A DNA stretch of 10,843 nt, taken from positions 1 through 10,843 of the forward strand of contig JAGSPR010000216.1 in assembly GCA_018262455.1 (NCBI GenBank), written 5' to 3'. This document shows positions 1-7,058 of the stretch, in pieces. A program made the translations under genes and the position numbers. The notes beneath the pieces were generated by a model. It searched no databases. It was not told the origin of the DNA and saw nothing but the letters and a program-made list of their open reading frames with translations. Position 1 is the stretch's first letter. Each line of letters opens with the position of its first letter. The DNA is from Deltaproteobacteria bacterium. GTDB lineage: Bacteria; Myxococcota; Polyangia; Haliangiales; Haliangiaceae.

Positions 1-527
1 ACCGCGAACGCGCGCAGCACCAGGCTGCCGTCCGGCTTGCGCTCGGGCGCGGTGAGCAAGATGTTGCTCGCGAAGCCGTGCAGGCCGCGATCGCCCTCGA
101 GATCAGCGATCGTCTGGCTGACGTCGGCCTCGCTGCCCGCGACGACGAGCCGGCAGCGGTCCTCGCGACACTCGGCCGTCTGGAGCTGCGCGCCGCGCAC
201 CTGGTGGAATCGGCGGCGGATCTCGGCCTCGGTCGCCGGCGCCCACTCGGCATCGCGCGGCTGCGCGCTGAAGATCGCCTCGGCACTCTGGGTGGGCGGG
301 AGCGTCAGGTGCGGGCCTGCGCCCGGGCTCGCATCGATCGACGACAACGCTGGCGGCTGGGGCGCCGCGATCGGCCCGGTGGGCGGCAATCTTGGCGTGG
401 TGGGGTCCGCCGATCCGGGTGAACCGGACTCTGCCCCGTGGTCGCCGGCTCCGGGCCGCAGGGCGAACCATGCGACACCACCGGTGATCGCCGCGATCCC
501 GACGAAGATCGGCCACCGACTCGACAT
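1..527 (-). CDS. Membrane-anchored orphan protein with CxxxxC motif (partial, C-terminus off the left edge)
   Basis: The minus-strand reading frame is open from an ATG at 527 to the window edge, giving 175 codons with no stop. It begins MSSRWPIFVGIAAITGG, a short positive N-terminus followed by one hydrophobic segment (about residues 5-23), so it is probably an inner-membrane anchor with the rest in the periplasm. A Pro/Ser/Gly-rich linker runs to about residue 80. A globular part follows with a W-A-P-x-x-E-x-E-I-R-R-R-F stretch and a cysteine pair, C120 and C125, inside AECREDRCRLVV, which looks like a surface disulfide. From memory, similar 'ECR..xCR' domains are widespread in Myxococcota proteins of unknown function; I cannot assign a function. 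Codon third positions are strongly G/C, as in the neighbours. It is divergent from the penicillin-binding protein gene. There is no clear Shine-Dalgarno, but a TAGGCT hexamer lies 9 bases before the ATG. Confidence 0.8.
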   Translation of the reverse strand, partial: MSSRWPIFVGIAAITGGVAWFALRPGAGDHGAESGSPGSADPTTPRLPPTGPIAAPQPPALSSIDASPGAGPHLTLPPTQSAEAIFSAQPRDAEWAPATEAEIRRRFHQVRGAQLQTAECREDRCRLVVAGSEADVSQTIADLEGDRGLHGFASNILLTAPERKPDGSLVLRAFA

Positions 528-536
528 TTCCAGACG

Positions 537-542
537 AGCCTA
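537..542 (-). promoter_or_regulatory. Possible -10 element of the left-edge gene
   Basis: On the minus strand TAGGCT (TANNNT pattern) lies 9 bases upstream of the ATG at 527. No convincing -35 is seen. If used, the transcript would start within a few bases of the start codon, making it nearly leaderless. The support comes mainly from the same arrangement at other genes in this window. Confidence 0.3.
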
Positions 543-546
543 GCAC

Positions 547-3363
547 TTGCCGGTCCCCGTCGCGCCATGGCTAGATGTGACGGTCGTGCCCGCGCCTGTT
601 GGAAGTACCCCGCCCCCAGGCGACGACGAGAACACCGAGGTCTTCGATCGGTCGGTGCCCGAGGATCTCGACGAGCCGACCGAGCTGACCGCGCCACCCG
701 CGTCGCCCGAGCCGATCGCGCCACCTGAGCCCAGCGAGCCGACGGAGGTGACCGCGCCGATCGCGCCACCCGCGCCAGCGGTCCCGTCGGCCGGCCCGCT
801 CCTCGCGGCCCTCGTGCCCCCCCCGGCCGGTCGCACGCGCGTGGTGATCGCGAATCCCGCCGACGGCGGGGTCGTGTACTGGATCGCCAAGCTCTATGGG
901 TTCGCCGCGCTGGTGATCGTCGCCGCGTTCGCGTCCACCGCGTTCGGGGTCTACAGCTACTTCTCGCTCAACGCGCCGACCGTGCCCGACTTCGCGCGCT
1001 ACGCGCAGACCGCGCCGAGCGTGACCCGGATGTACGCCGCCGACGGCACGCTGATGGGCGAGTTCGCCAGGGAGCGGCGCTCCGTGGTGCCGTTCGAGCG
1101 CATGCCGAAGCGGCTGGTCGATGCGTTCCTCGCCGTCGAGGACCACGAGTTCTTCGAGCATCGCGGGATCTACTTCAAGGGCATCCTCCGCGCGGTGTGG
1201 CGCAACCTCACCTCGGGTGACTTCGCGCAGGGCGGCTCGACGATCACGCAGCAGGTGTGCAAGCAGTTCCTCGGTGCCGAGAAGTCGTTGGCTCGCAAGG
1301 GCTTCGAGGCGGTCTGCGCGCGCCGGCTCGAGGCGAGGTACTCCAAGCGCGCCATCCTGTCGGTCTACCTCAACCACATCTACCTCGGCGCCGGCGCGTG
1401 GGGCGTCAGCGCCGCGGCCCAGACCTACTTCAAGAAGCGGCTCGACCAGCTGACGCTCGCCGAGAGTGCGCTGATCGCCGGGCTCGCGAAGGCGCCGACG
1501 AAGTACTCACCCGCCGACCAGACCGCGAAGCAGCTCAAGCGGGCGGTCGAGCGCCGCAACGTGGTGCTCGACAAGATGGCGGGGTACGGGCTCGCCACCG
1601 CTGACGAGGTCGCGCAGGGCAAGCTCGAGCCGATCACCCTGCAGATGTCGCGCGAGGTGTTTCCCAAGGCGATGCCTTACTACGCCGACTACGTGAAGAC
1701 GTACGTCGGCAAGAAGTACGGCGAGAGCGCGCTGTCGGGCGCGGGGCTGCGCATCGAGACCGCGGCAGAGCCGACCTGGGAAGCCGCGGCCTACGAGAAC
1801 GTCGACTACAGCACCCACCACCAGGACAAGCGCCAAGGCTGGCGCGGGCCGGAGTGGCGCGTCGAGGGCGCCGCGCGTGACATGTTCGTGGAGCGCCAGC
1901 GCAAGCTCTATGGCACCGGGCCGCTCGAGCCGAAGCGGCGCTACCTCGCGGTCGTCGACAAGGTCACCAGTGGCAACGCCGAGCTACGGATCGGTGATCG
2001 CCGGCTCCAGCTGCCGCTGCAGAACATGAAGTGGGCCGCGCGCTGGGAGGCTGGCAACGCCGAGAACGACGCCGAGATCGGAAGCGCGACCGCGGCGCTC
2101 AAGCCCGGGTACGTCGTGTGGGTCTCGCGAGAGATCCGGACGGTCGGCCGCTACCGCAAGTGGGTGATGACCGATCCGGTCAAGAAGAACCCGGAGTGGG
2201 CTCCCGCCGACGATCAGCACGAGTGGGATGCCGCCCACCCCGACATCGTCAAGCTCGAGCAGGTCCCGTATCCGCAGGAGGTGGTGTTCACCGCCGACCA
2301 CCACTCGGGCCATGTCGTCGCGATGGTCGGGGGCGATGACTACGATCGCTCGGTCTACAACCGGGCGACCCATCCGGACGCGTGTCGCTCGCCGGGCTCG
2401 TCGTACAAGCCGATCTATTACTCGCTCGGGTTCCAGGAGGGCTACGGCTTCGACACCGTGCTCCACGATGTCCCGATCACGATCAAAGATCCCGACACCG
2501 GTGAGGAGTGGTCGCCTAACAACCTCGGCGGCACGCTCGACTTCGCGGTGACCCTCGAATACGCGCTCGTGTTCTCGAAGAACATCCCGTCGGTGGATCT
2601 GTTCCAGCGACTCGGCGCGCACAACGTCGAAGCGTGGGCCCGCCGGCTCGGCTTCACCACCAAGATCTTCGCAGACGATGCGCTCGCGCTCGGCGCGTCG
2701 TGCACCTACCTCCACGAGATGACGCGCGCGTACAGCGTGTTCGCCCGCAATGGCGCGTGGTGGCCGCGTCCCGCGGGCAAGGAGAAGGACCTCGTCTACG
2801 TGCGCCGCATCGTCGATCGCGACGGCAACACCATCGACGACAACACGCTCGCCGCCGACCCGCAGCTCACCCCCGCTGCCCGGCTCGAGCGGATCGCAGC
2901 CCTCGCCGGGATCGAGGCACCGCAGGCGATCCCCCCGCGCGCCGCGTTCCTGATGACCAAGCTCCTCGCCGAGGAGGTCCGCTACGGCTTCACCACCACC
3001 CTGCGCGGCACCGGCCTCAATGCCGCGGGGAAGACCGGCACCTCGAGCGATACCCACGACACGACGTTCATCGCGTTCACCCCGCAGTTCACGACCCTGG
3101 TCTGGATGGGCGACGACAAGAACAAGCGCGCGATCGGCCGCACGGACGCCGCGTACATCACGGTGGTGCCCGTGTGGGCTCGCTACATGTACGAGACCGC
3201 GAAGAACTTTCCGAACCCGACCATCCCGTGGGCCGTGCCACCGGGCGTCAAGAAGGAGGACCGCGGCGACCATAGCAAGGGCACGCGCGGGCCTCAGATG
3301 GACCTGATCTACAAGGGCCCGACGAAGCAGGGCGCCGCCGACGACGACAAGCCGCCGGTCTGA
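547..3363 (+). CDS. mrcA: Class A penicillin-binding protein, PBP1A family (bifunctional transglycosylase/transpeptidase)
   Basis: Polymerises lipid II glycan strands and cross-links their peptides at the outer face of the inner membrane. With the TTG at 547 it is 938 residues. An acidic, proline-rich cytoplasmic tail (1-108) precedes one membrane segment (about 116-138). The glycosyltransferase 51 domain has EDHEFFEHRG (catalytic Glu198), QGGSTITQQ (228-236), RKGFE (250-254) and ILSVYLNHIYLGAGAWG (from 270). A middle region with QDKRQGWRGP (426-435) is typical of the PBP1A OB-like insert. The transpeptidase domain has SSYK (nucleophile Ser618), SKN (677-679) and KTGT (829-832). All catalytic motifs are intact, and the length is slightly above the usual 800-850 because of the long N-terminal tail. 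The start is uncertain: TTG 547, GTG 577, GTG 586 and GTG 655 are all in frame, none has a good ribosome site, and third-position G/C becomes gene-like only after about base 600. The gene converges on the next gene with a 6-base gap. Confidence 0.96.
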   Translation: MPVPVAPWLDVTVVPAPVGSTPPPGDDENTEVFDRSVPEDLDEPTELTAPPASPEPIAPPEPSEPTEVTAPIAPPAPAVPSAGPLLAALVPPPAGRTRVVIANPADGGVVYWIAKLYGFAALVIVAAFASTAFGVYSYFSLNAPTVPDFARYAQTAPSVTRMYAADGTLMGEFARERRSVVPFERMPKRLVDAFLAVEDHEFFEHRGIYFKGILRAVWRNLTSGDFAQGGSTITQQVCKQFLGAEKSLARKGFEAVCARRLEARYSKRAILSVYLNHIYLGAGAWGVSAAAQTYFKKRLDQLTLAESALIAGLAKAPTKYSPADQTAKQLKRAVERRNVVLDKMAGYGLATADEVAQGKLEPITLQMSREVFPKAMPYYADYVKTYVGKKYGESALSGAGLRIETAAEPTWEAAAYENVDYSTHHQDKRQGWRGPEWRVEGAARDMFVERQRKLYGTGPLEPKRRYLAVVDKVTSGNAELRIGDRRLQLPLQNMKWAARWEAGNAENDAEIGSATAALKPGYVVWVSREIRTVGRYRKWVMTDPVKKNPEWAPADDQHEWDAAHPDIVKLEQVPYPQEVVFTADHHSGHVVAMVGGDDYDRSVYNRATHPDACRSPGSSYKPIYYSLGFQEGYGFDTVLHDVPITIKDPDTGEEWSPNNLGGTLDFAVTLEYALVFSKNIPSVDLFQRLGAHNVEAWARRLGFTTKIFADDALALGASCTYLHEMTRAYSVFARNGAWWPRPAGKEKDLVYVRRIVDRDGNTIDDNTLAADPQLTPAARLERIAALAGIEAPQAIPPRAAFLMTKLLAEEVRYGFTTTLRGTGLNAAGKTGTSSDTHDTTFIAFTPQFTTLVWMGDDKNKRAIGRTDAAYITVVPVWARYMYETAKNFPNPTIPWAVPPGVKKEDRGDHSKGTRGPQMDLIYKGPTKQGAADDDKPPV
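711..770 (+). repeat. In-frame imperfect repeat coding the Pro/Glu-rich tail of the penicillin-binding protein
   Basis: The 15-base string GCCGATCGCGCCACC occurs exactly at 711-725 and 756-770. The 45-base period keeps the frame and encodes PIAPP twice within a low-complexity Pro/Glu/Ala/Thr stretch. It probably arose by local duplication in a disordered cytoplasmic tail. A run of eight C bases follows at 817-824. Confidence 0.5.
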
Positions 3364-3369
3364 TGGGGG

Positions 3370-3837
3370 TCAGAGGTGCGTGACGAGCCCGCTCGTGACC
3401 ACCAGACGACCTGCGTGTCGCTGCTCGAGCTCGGTCAGGCCGGCGCATAGCGCGCGGCGGCTCGCCTCCGATGCGTGGCCGCGGTCGAGCAAGATCAGCG
3501 CGCCGCCATCGCGCACCACGCGCGACCATGCCTGCAGGGTCGTGGACCAGTCGTCAGCGGTGGCGATATCGATGCCCACGACGGCCGCGAGCGAGCGATC
3601 CGGAAGGCTCGAGGTGTCGGCGAGGTTCGTGGCGAGCTTCTTGGCGGCTCGCGCCGTGAGCCCGATCGGGACGACCTCTCGCTTGGCCCCGAACGCCTGC
3701 GCCAGCTTGAGGTTTCCGACCACGGCGATGGCGCCCTCGGCCTTGGCCGAGTCGAGTGCCTCGGTGATCGCGGTGACCGCGGGCGTCACGAACAAGCCGT
3801 CGAGCATGGGCCCGACGGTACTCTGGTGGCCCAGCAT
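3370..3837 (-). CDS. Small Rossmann-like protein resembling a degenerate class I methyltransferase
   Basis: A 155-residue soluble protein starting MLGHQSTVGPMLDGLF, with no signal peptide or membrane segment. The beta-alpha pattern resembles class I SAM-dependent methyltransferases: AIAVVGN where motif I would sit, a SLPDRSLAAVVGIDI strand like motif IV, W-S-R-V-V-R-D-G-G-A-L-I-L-L-D like motifs V/VI, then a helix and a final strand. The glycine-rich GxGxG SAM loop is not visible, and the protein is much shorter than a standard domain (about 200 or more residues), so it may be non-catalytic or bind something else. The ATG lies 3 bases after the TAG stop of the upstream 3D-domain gene, so the two are surely co-transcribed and may be translationally coupled; there is no clear Shine-Dalgarno. 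Reality of the gene is well supported by codon bias and tight packing; the function is weakly supported. Confidence 0.8.
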   Translation of the reverse strand: MLGHQSTVGPMLDGLFVTPAVTAITEALDSAKAEGAIAVVGNLKLAQAFGAKREVVPIGLTARAAKKLATNLADTSSLPDRSLAAVVGIDIATADDWSTTLQAWSRVVRDGGALILLDRGHASEASRRALCAGLTELEQRHAGRLVVTSGLVTHL

Positions 3838-3840
3838 GGG

Positions 3841-4587
<747 letters not shown>

Positions 4588-4593
4588 CACCCG

Positions 4594-4621
4594 ATCGTAC
4601 AGTTCCCGGCGGCTGGAGCAA
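4594..4621 (-). promoter_or_regulatory. Possible promoter of the 3D-domain operon
   Basis: On the minus strand TTGCTC (4621-4616), 16 bases and TACGAT (4599-4594) form a plausible sigma-70-type promoter. The second GTG start codon begins 6 bases after the -10, so the transcript would begin at or next to the start codon. It shares the short divergent gap with the dikinase gene. Confidence 0.4.
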
Positions 4622-4644
4622 GCGCTCGGACACCGCCGGCGCGG

Positions 4645-4650
4645 TACAAC
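4645..4650 (+). promoter_or_regulatory. Possible -10 element of the dikinase-like gene
   Basis: TACAAC lies exactly 6 bases upstream of the ATG at 4657. It departs from TANNNT at the last base, and no good -35 is seen. The spacing equals that at the 3D-domain and TonB-receptor genes. Confidence 0.25.
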
Positions 4651-4656
4651 GCGAGC

Positions 4657-6582
4657 ATGTGGGTCCGGTCCCTCGGCCAAAGCCGTCCAGCGAGCGACGC
4701 AACGAGCGCCGCCGCGAGCGGTGGCAAGGCGACCGGACTCCTGCGGCTGATCGCGGCCGGGCTCCCGGTCCCCGATGGGTTCGTCATCGAGGATCATGCG
4801 TTTCGCGCGGTCGTCGATGGCGAACAGCTCCCGGCCGAGCTCGTGCGCGAGGTCTCCGCGCGGGCGGCGGAGCTCGGCGTGGTGGTGGTGCGATCGTCGG
4901 CGTCGATCGAGGACCGCGCCGGAACCAGCGGGGCCGGGGTATTCGCGTCGATCGTCGGCGTGCCCGCGAGCGAGGTGTGGGCGGCGATCCACGCGGTGTG
5001 GAACAGCGCGCGGACGCCGCTGGCGGCGAGCTATGCAAGGCAGCGCGGGGACCATGGCGGTCCAGCGGACGACCCGACCGCGAGGTGCGCGATGGCGGTG
5101 ATCGTCCAGCGCTTCGTCCCGGGCGAGCGCGTGACGGTCTACACCCGGCCACCGGGAGCACCGCGAATCGATGAGCTGTGGGTGCAGCGCGGGGATCGGC
5201 TCGCCAAGCAGCCGCGTGGCGCTCCCGGACCGCTCGGTGAGCTCGCGCTGCAGGCGGAGCAGGCGATCGAGGCGCACGAGGGGGCCGATGTCGAGCTGGT
5301 GCTCGGCGAACAGCCGTGGCTGGTCCAGGCGCGACCGATCACGCACCCGGTGCCGCGCGTCCAGCGCCCGCCCCCGCCGTCGGTGATCGCGCCACTCGTC
5401 GCGGATGGACGGGTATGGACCTGGGACATCGCCCACAATCCGGATCCGTTATCGACCGCGCAGGCCGGGCTGGTCGAGCGCGTCGATCGAGCGGGGATCG
5501 CGCCGTGGTCGCTTCGCGTCTGCGCGGGTTACCTCTACACGGCACCGGCCCGGCACGGTGCGGCCGAGCCCGCCGCCGTCGCGAGCCGCGCCGAGCTCGA
5601 CCGGCGGGCGGGCTCGATCGAGGCGAAGCTGGCGCGCTGCCTGGAAGCTCCCGAGCCAGGCGCGACGATCGAGCACGCGATCGCGCGCTATCTCGAGATC
5701 TACCGGATCTGGGCGTGCGAGCTGGTGCCGCTGATCCGGAGTGCGCGGCGCGGGCTGGCGCCCGAGATGCTGCCCGGCGCGCGGCCATCCGCCGTCGAGC
5801 TGACGCTGCTGGCAGCGGCACGTGGCGAGCTCGCGGTCGAGGCCGTGCTCGATCGGCTCGGCGTGCTGGCGCCGGCGTGGGACGTTGCGGTCCCGACGTT
5901 CGGCGAGCGACCCGCGTTGATCCACGACGCGATCGCGCGAGCCCGTGGCGTGCTCGGACGGTCGCCCGGGCCTCATCCGGATCGCGAGTCGCCGCACGAG
6001 CTTGCCCGCGCAGCTGCCGATCTCGCGGAGCGCGACGATGTGTGGTTCGCGCGCGCGCAGTGGCTCGTTCGGCGCGCGATCCTCGACAAAGCTCACGCGC
6101 TCGAGCTCGATCCAGAGGATGCCAGCTGGCTTCCACTCGACGAGCTCGCGGCCGCGACCACGCTCGATCGGGACGACGCGCGAAGGCGCGCGGCAGCGGC
6201 GCGTGATGCCGCGGAGCGCACCCGGGATTGGATGATGCCGCTGGTGGTCGGCGCTCCGCCCCCGACTCCCGGTCGCGCACTGGTCGGGGTCGGAGGAACC
6301 GGCCGGGTGACCGGGCGCGTGGTCCGGCTGTCATCTCTCGCCGCGACGGTCGCGGTCGGTCATGGCGATGTCGTCGTGACCCGGGCGGTGACCCCCGCGC
6401 TGGCCGTGACGGTCATGGGGTGCGCGGGGATCGTGAGCGAGACCGGCGGTCCGCTCGACCACGGCGCAGCCCTGGCGCGGGAGCTGGGCATCCCGTGCAT
6501 CGTGGGGTGTCACGATGCATGGTCACTGCTGACCGACGGAATGATCGTCACCCTCGATGGGGACGTGGTCGTATCCTATTGA
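4657..6582 (+). CDS. Orphan dikinase-like protein: ATP-grasp (PPDK N-terminal) plus phosphohistidine swivel domain
   Basis: A 641-residue cytoplasmic protein related to PEP synthase and rifampin phosphotransferase. These enzymes use ATP to phosphorylate a mobile histidine and pass the phosphate to a small molecule. The N-terminal ATP-grasp domain (about 1-230) has GGKATGL (Lys24), VVVRSSASIEDRAGTSGAG (Arg79), MAVIVQRFV and LVQARPIT (Arg226). The middle (about 235-540) is helical, starts with WTWDIAHNPDPLSTAQAGL, and replaces the usual acceptor domain. The C-terminal swivel has ETGGPLDHGAALARELGIP with the expected phosphorylated His602. The GG-x-x-x-HGA form is closer to rifampin phosphotransferase than to pyruvate phosphate dikinase (TSHAA). 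There is no C-terminal PEP/pyruvate TIM barrel, so central PEP metabolism is unlikely; the substrate is unknown. At 641 residues it is shorter than rifampin phosphotransferase (about 860). The frame is open back to 3475, but that part is antisense to two real genes, so the ATG at 4657 is chosen. Confidence 0.88.
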   Translation: MWVRSLGQSRPASDATSAAASGGKATGLLRLIAAGLPVPDGFVIEDHAFRAVVDGEQLPAELVREVSARAAELGVVVVRSSASIEDRAGTSGAGVFASIVGVPASEVWAAIHAVWNSARTPLAASYARQRGDHGGPADDPTARCAMAVIVQRFVPGERVTVYTRPPGAPRIDELWVQRGDRLAKQPRGAPGPLGELALQAEQAIEAHEGADVELVLGEQPWLVQARPITHPVPRVQRPPPPSVIAPLVADGRVWTWDIAHNPDPLSTAQAGLVERVDRAGIAPWSLRVCAGYLYTAPARHGAAEPAAVASRAELDRRAGSIEAKLARCLEAPEPGATIEHAIARYLEIYRIWACELVPLIRSARRGLAPEMLPGARPSAVELTLLAAARGELAVEAVLDRLGVLAPAWDVAVPTFGERPALIHDAIARARGVLGRSPGPHPDRESPHELARAAADLAERDDVWFARAQWLVRRAILDKAHALELDPEDASWLPLDELAAATTLDRDDARRRAAAARDAAERTRDWMMPLVVGAPPPTPGRALVGVGGTGRVTGRVVRLSSLAATVAVGHGDVVVTRAVTPALAVTVMGCAGIVSETGGPLDHGAALARELGIPCIVGCHDAWSLLTDGMIVTLDGDVVVSY

Positions 6583-6618
6583 TCAGCGACGAGATCGAGC
6601 CGTGCCTGGGGGGCGAGC

Positions 6619-6984
6619 TCAGTCTTCGTCGTCGTCTCGATCGGGTTCGTTCGGATCGGTATCGTCAGGCTCGTCGTCTGACGTGTCCGCGGGCATCGGC
6701 TTGCCGAGGCCCTTGTTCACCTTCTCTCGCAAGTCTTTGCCGACCTTGAAGAAAGGCAACCGCTTCTCGGCGACATGAACCGTCTCGCCGGTGCGCGGGT
6801 TGCGACCTTCGTAGGCCTTGTACTTGCGGACGGTGAAGCTACCAAAGCCGCGGATCTCGATGCCTTCCCCGCGTTCCAGTGCCTTCACCATCGAATCGAA
6901 GATGGTGTTGACGATCGCCTCCGCCTTACCGGCCGGGAGCTTCAACGTCTCTGAGATTTTCTCGATGAGCTCGGACTTGGTCAC
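6619..6984 (-). CDS. ihfB: IHF-beta/HU-family nucleoid DNA-binding protein with acidic C-terminal tail
   Basis: Small dimeric DNA-bending protein. From the GTG at 6984 it begins MTKSELIEKISETLKLP, matching the IHF-beta N-terminus. The core has IEIRGFGSF (42-50) and GRNPRTGE with the intercalating Pro63 at the beta-arm tip, then FFKVGKDLREKVN. After residue 99, where HU/IHF proteins normally stop, it adds a tail rich in Asp and Glu (14 of 22 residues, 100-121). This contrasts with the basic tails known in actinobacterial HU. Start: an in-frame ATG at 7008 would add eight residues (MSSYAELR). The GTG is preferred because GGAG stands 6 bases before it and because it fits the family start; the ATG has no ribosome site. 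IHF-beta and HU cannot be told apart with certainty here. It lies downstream of a membrane-protein gene on the same strand, and its 3' end faces the dikinase gene across 36 bases with no evident terminator hairpin. Confidence 0.93.
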   Translation of the reverse strand: MTKSELIEKISETLKLPAGKAEAIVNTIFDSMVKALERGEGIEIRGFGSFTVRKYKAYEGRNPRTGETVHVAEKRLPFFKVGKDLREKVNKGLGKPMPADTSDDEPDDTDPNEPDRDDDED

Positions 6985-6990
6985 CCGTAA

Positions 6991-6994
6991 CTCC
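6991..6994 (-). promoter_or_regulatory. Shine-Dalgarno site that decides the IHF-like start
   Basis: On the minus strand GGAG is followed by TTACGG and then GTG (6984), a 6-base spacer. This is the best ribosome binding site seen in the window and favours the internal GTG over the ATG at 7008. Confidence 0.55.
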
Positions 6995-7010
6995 GCGTAA
7001 CTAGACATAG

Positions 7011-7030
7011 GCTACGCAAGTACGCATAGC
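7011..7030. promoter_or_regulatory. Imperfect palindrome upstream of the IHF-like gene
   Basis: The half-sites GCTACGC and GCATAGC form an inverted repeat GCTAyGC-N6-GCrTAGC. It lies between the possible -10 (7038-7043) and the upstream ATG, so it would overlap the transcript start or 5' leader. It could be an operator, possibly for autoregulation, or a chance match; it is too imperfect to be sure. Confidence 0.3.
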
Positions 7031-7037
7031 GAAGGCA

Positions 7038-7043
7038 AGTATA
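7038..7043 (-). promoter_or_regulatory. Possible -10 of the IHF-like gene
   Basis: On the minus strand TATACT lies in the 50-base gap after the upstream gene, in a locally A/T-richer stretch. No good -35 is present at 16-18 bases. A start near 7031 would give a leader of about 45 bases to the GTG at 6984, enough to hold the Shine-Dalgarno. The gene may also be reached by read-through from the upstream gene. Confidence 0.3.
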
Positions 7044-7058
7044 ACGCTGCGAAATCAG

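Noticed and set aside
571..1377. 268-codon minus-strand open frame
   Set aside because: Antisense to PBP1A and full of Arg/Gly/His low-complexity sequence; no ribosome site or domain.
1984..3273. 429-codon minus-strand open frame
   Set aside because: Antisense to the transpeptidase part of PBP1A, whose catalytic motifs are intact. The product looks like a composition artefact.
3364..3369. Terminator between PBP1A and the methyltransferase-like gene
   Set aside because: The gap is 6 bases, and no G/C stem followed by T residues was seen on either side.
4591..5436. Upstream extension of the 3D-domain reading frame
   Set aside because: It overlaps the dikinase gene in antisense, and starting there would bury the signal peptide in the middle of the protein.
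5339..6334. 331-codon minus-strand open frame and the matching plus-strand +1 frame (5316-6206)
   Set aside because: Both give Arg/Ala-rich products and lie within the dikinase gene, which has recognisable motifs at both ends.
4657..6582. Annotation as phosphoenolpyruvate synthase or pyruvate phosphate dikinase
   Set aside because: The ATP-grasp and His domains fit, but the C-terminal PEP/pyruvate-binding barrel is absent and the protein ends just after the swivel domain.
6583..6618. Terminator between the convergent dikinase and IHF-like genes
   Set aside because: I looked for a hairpin with a T-run and found none. The 36-base gap has only a G6 run and no convincing stem.
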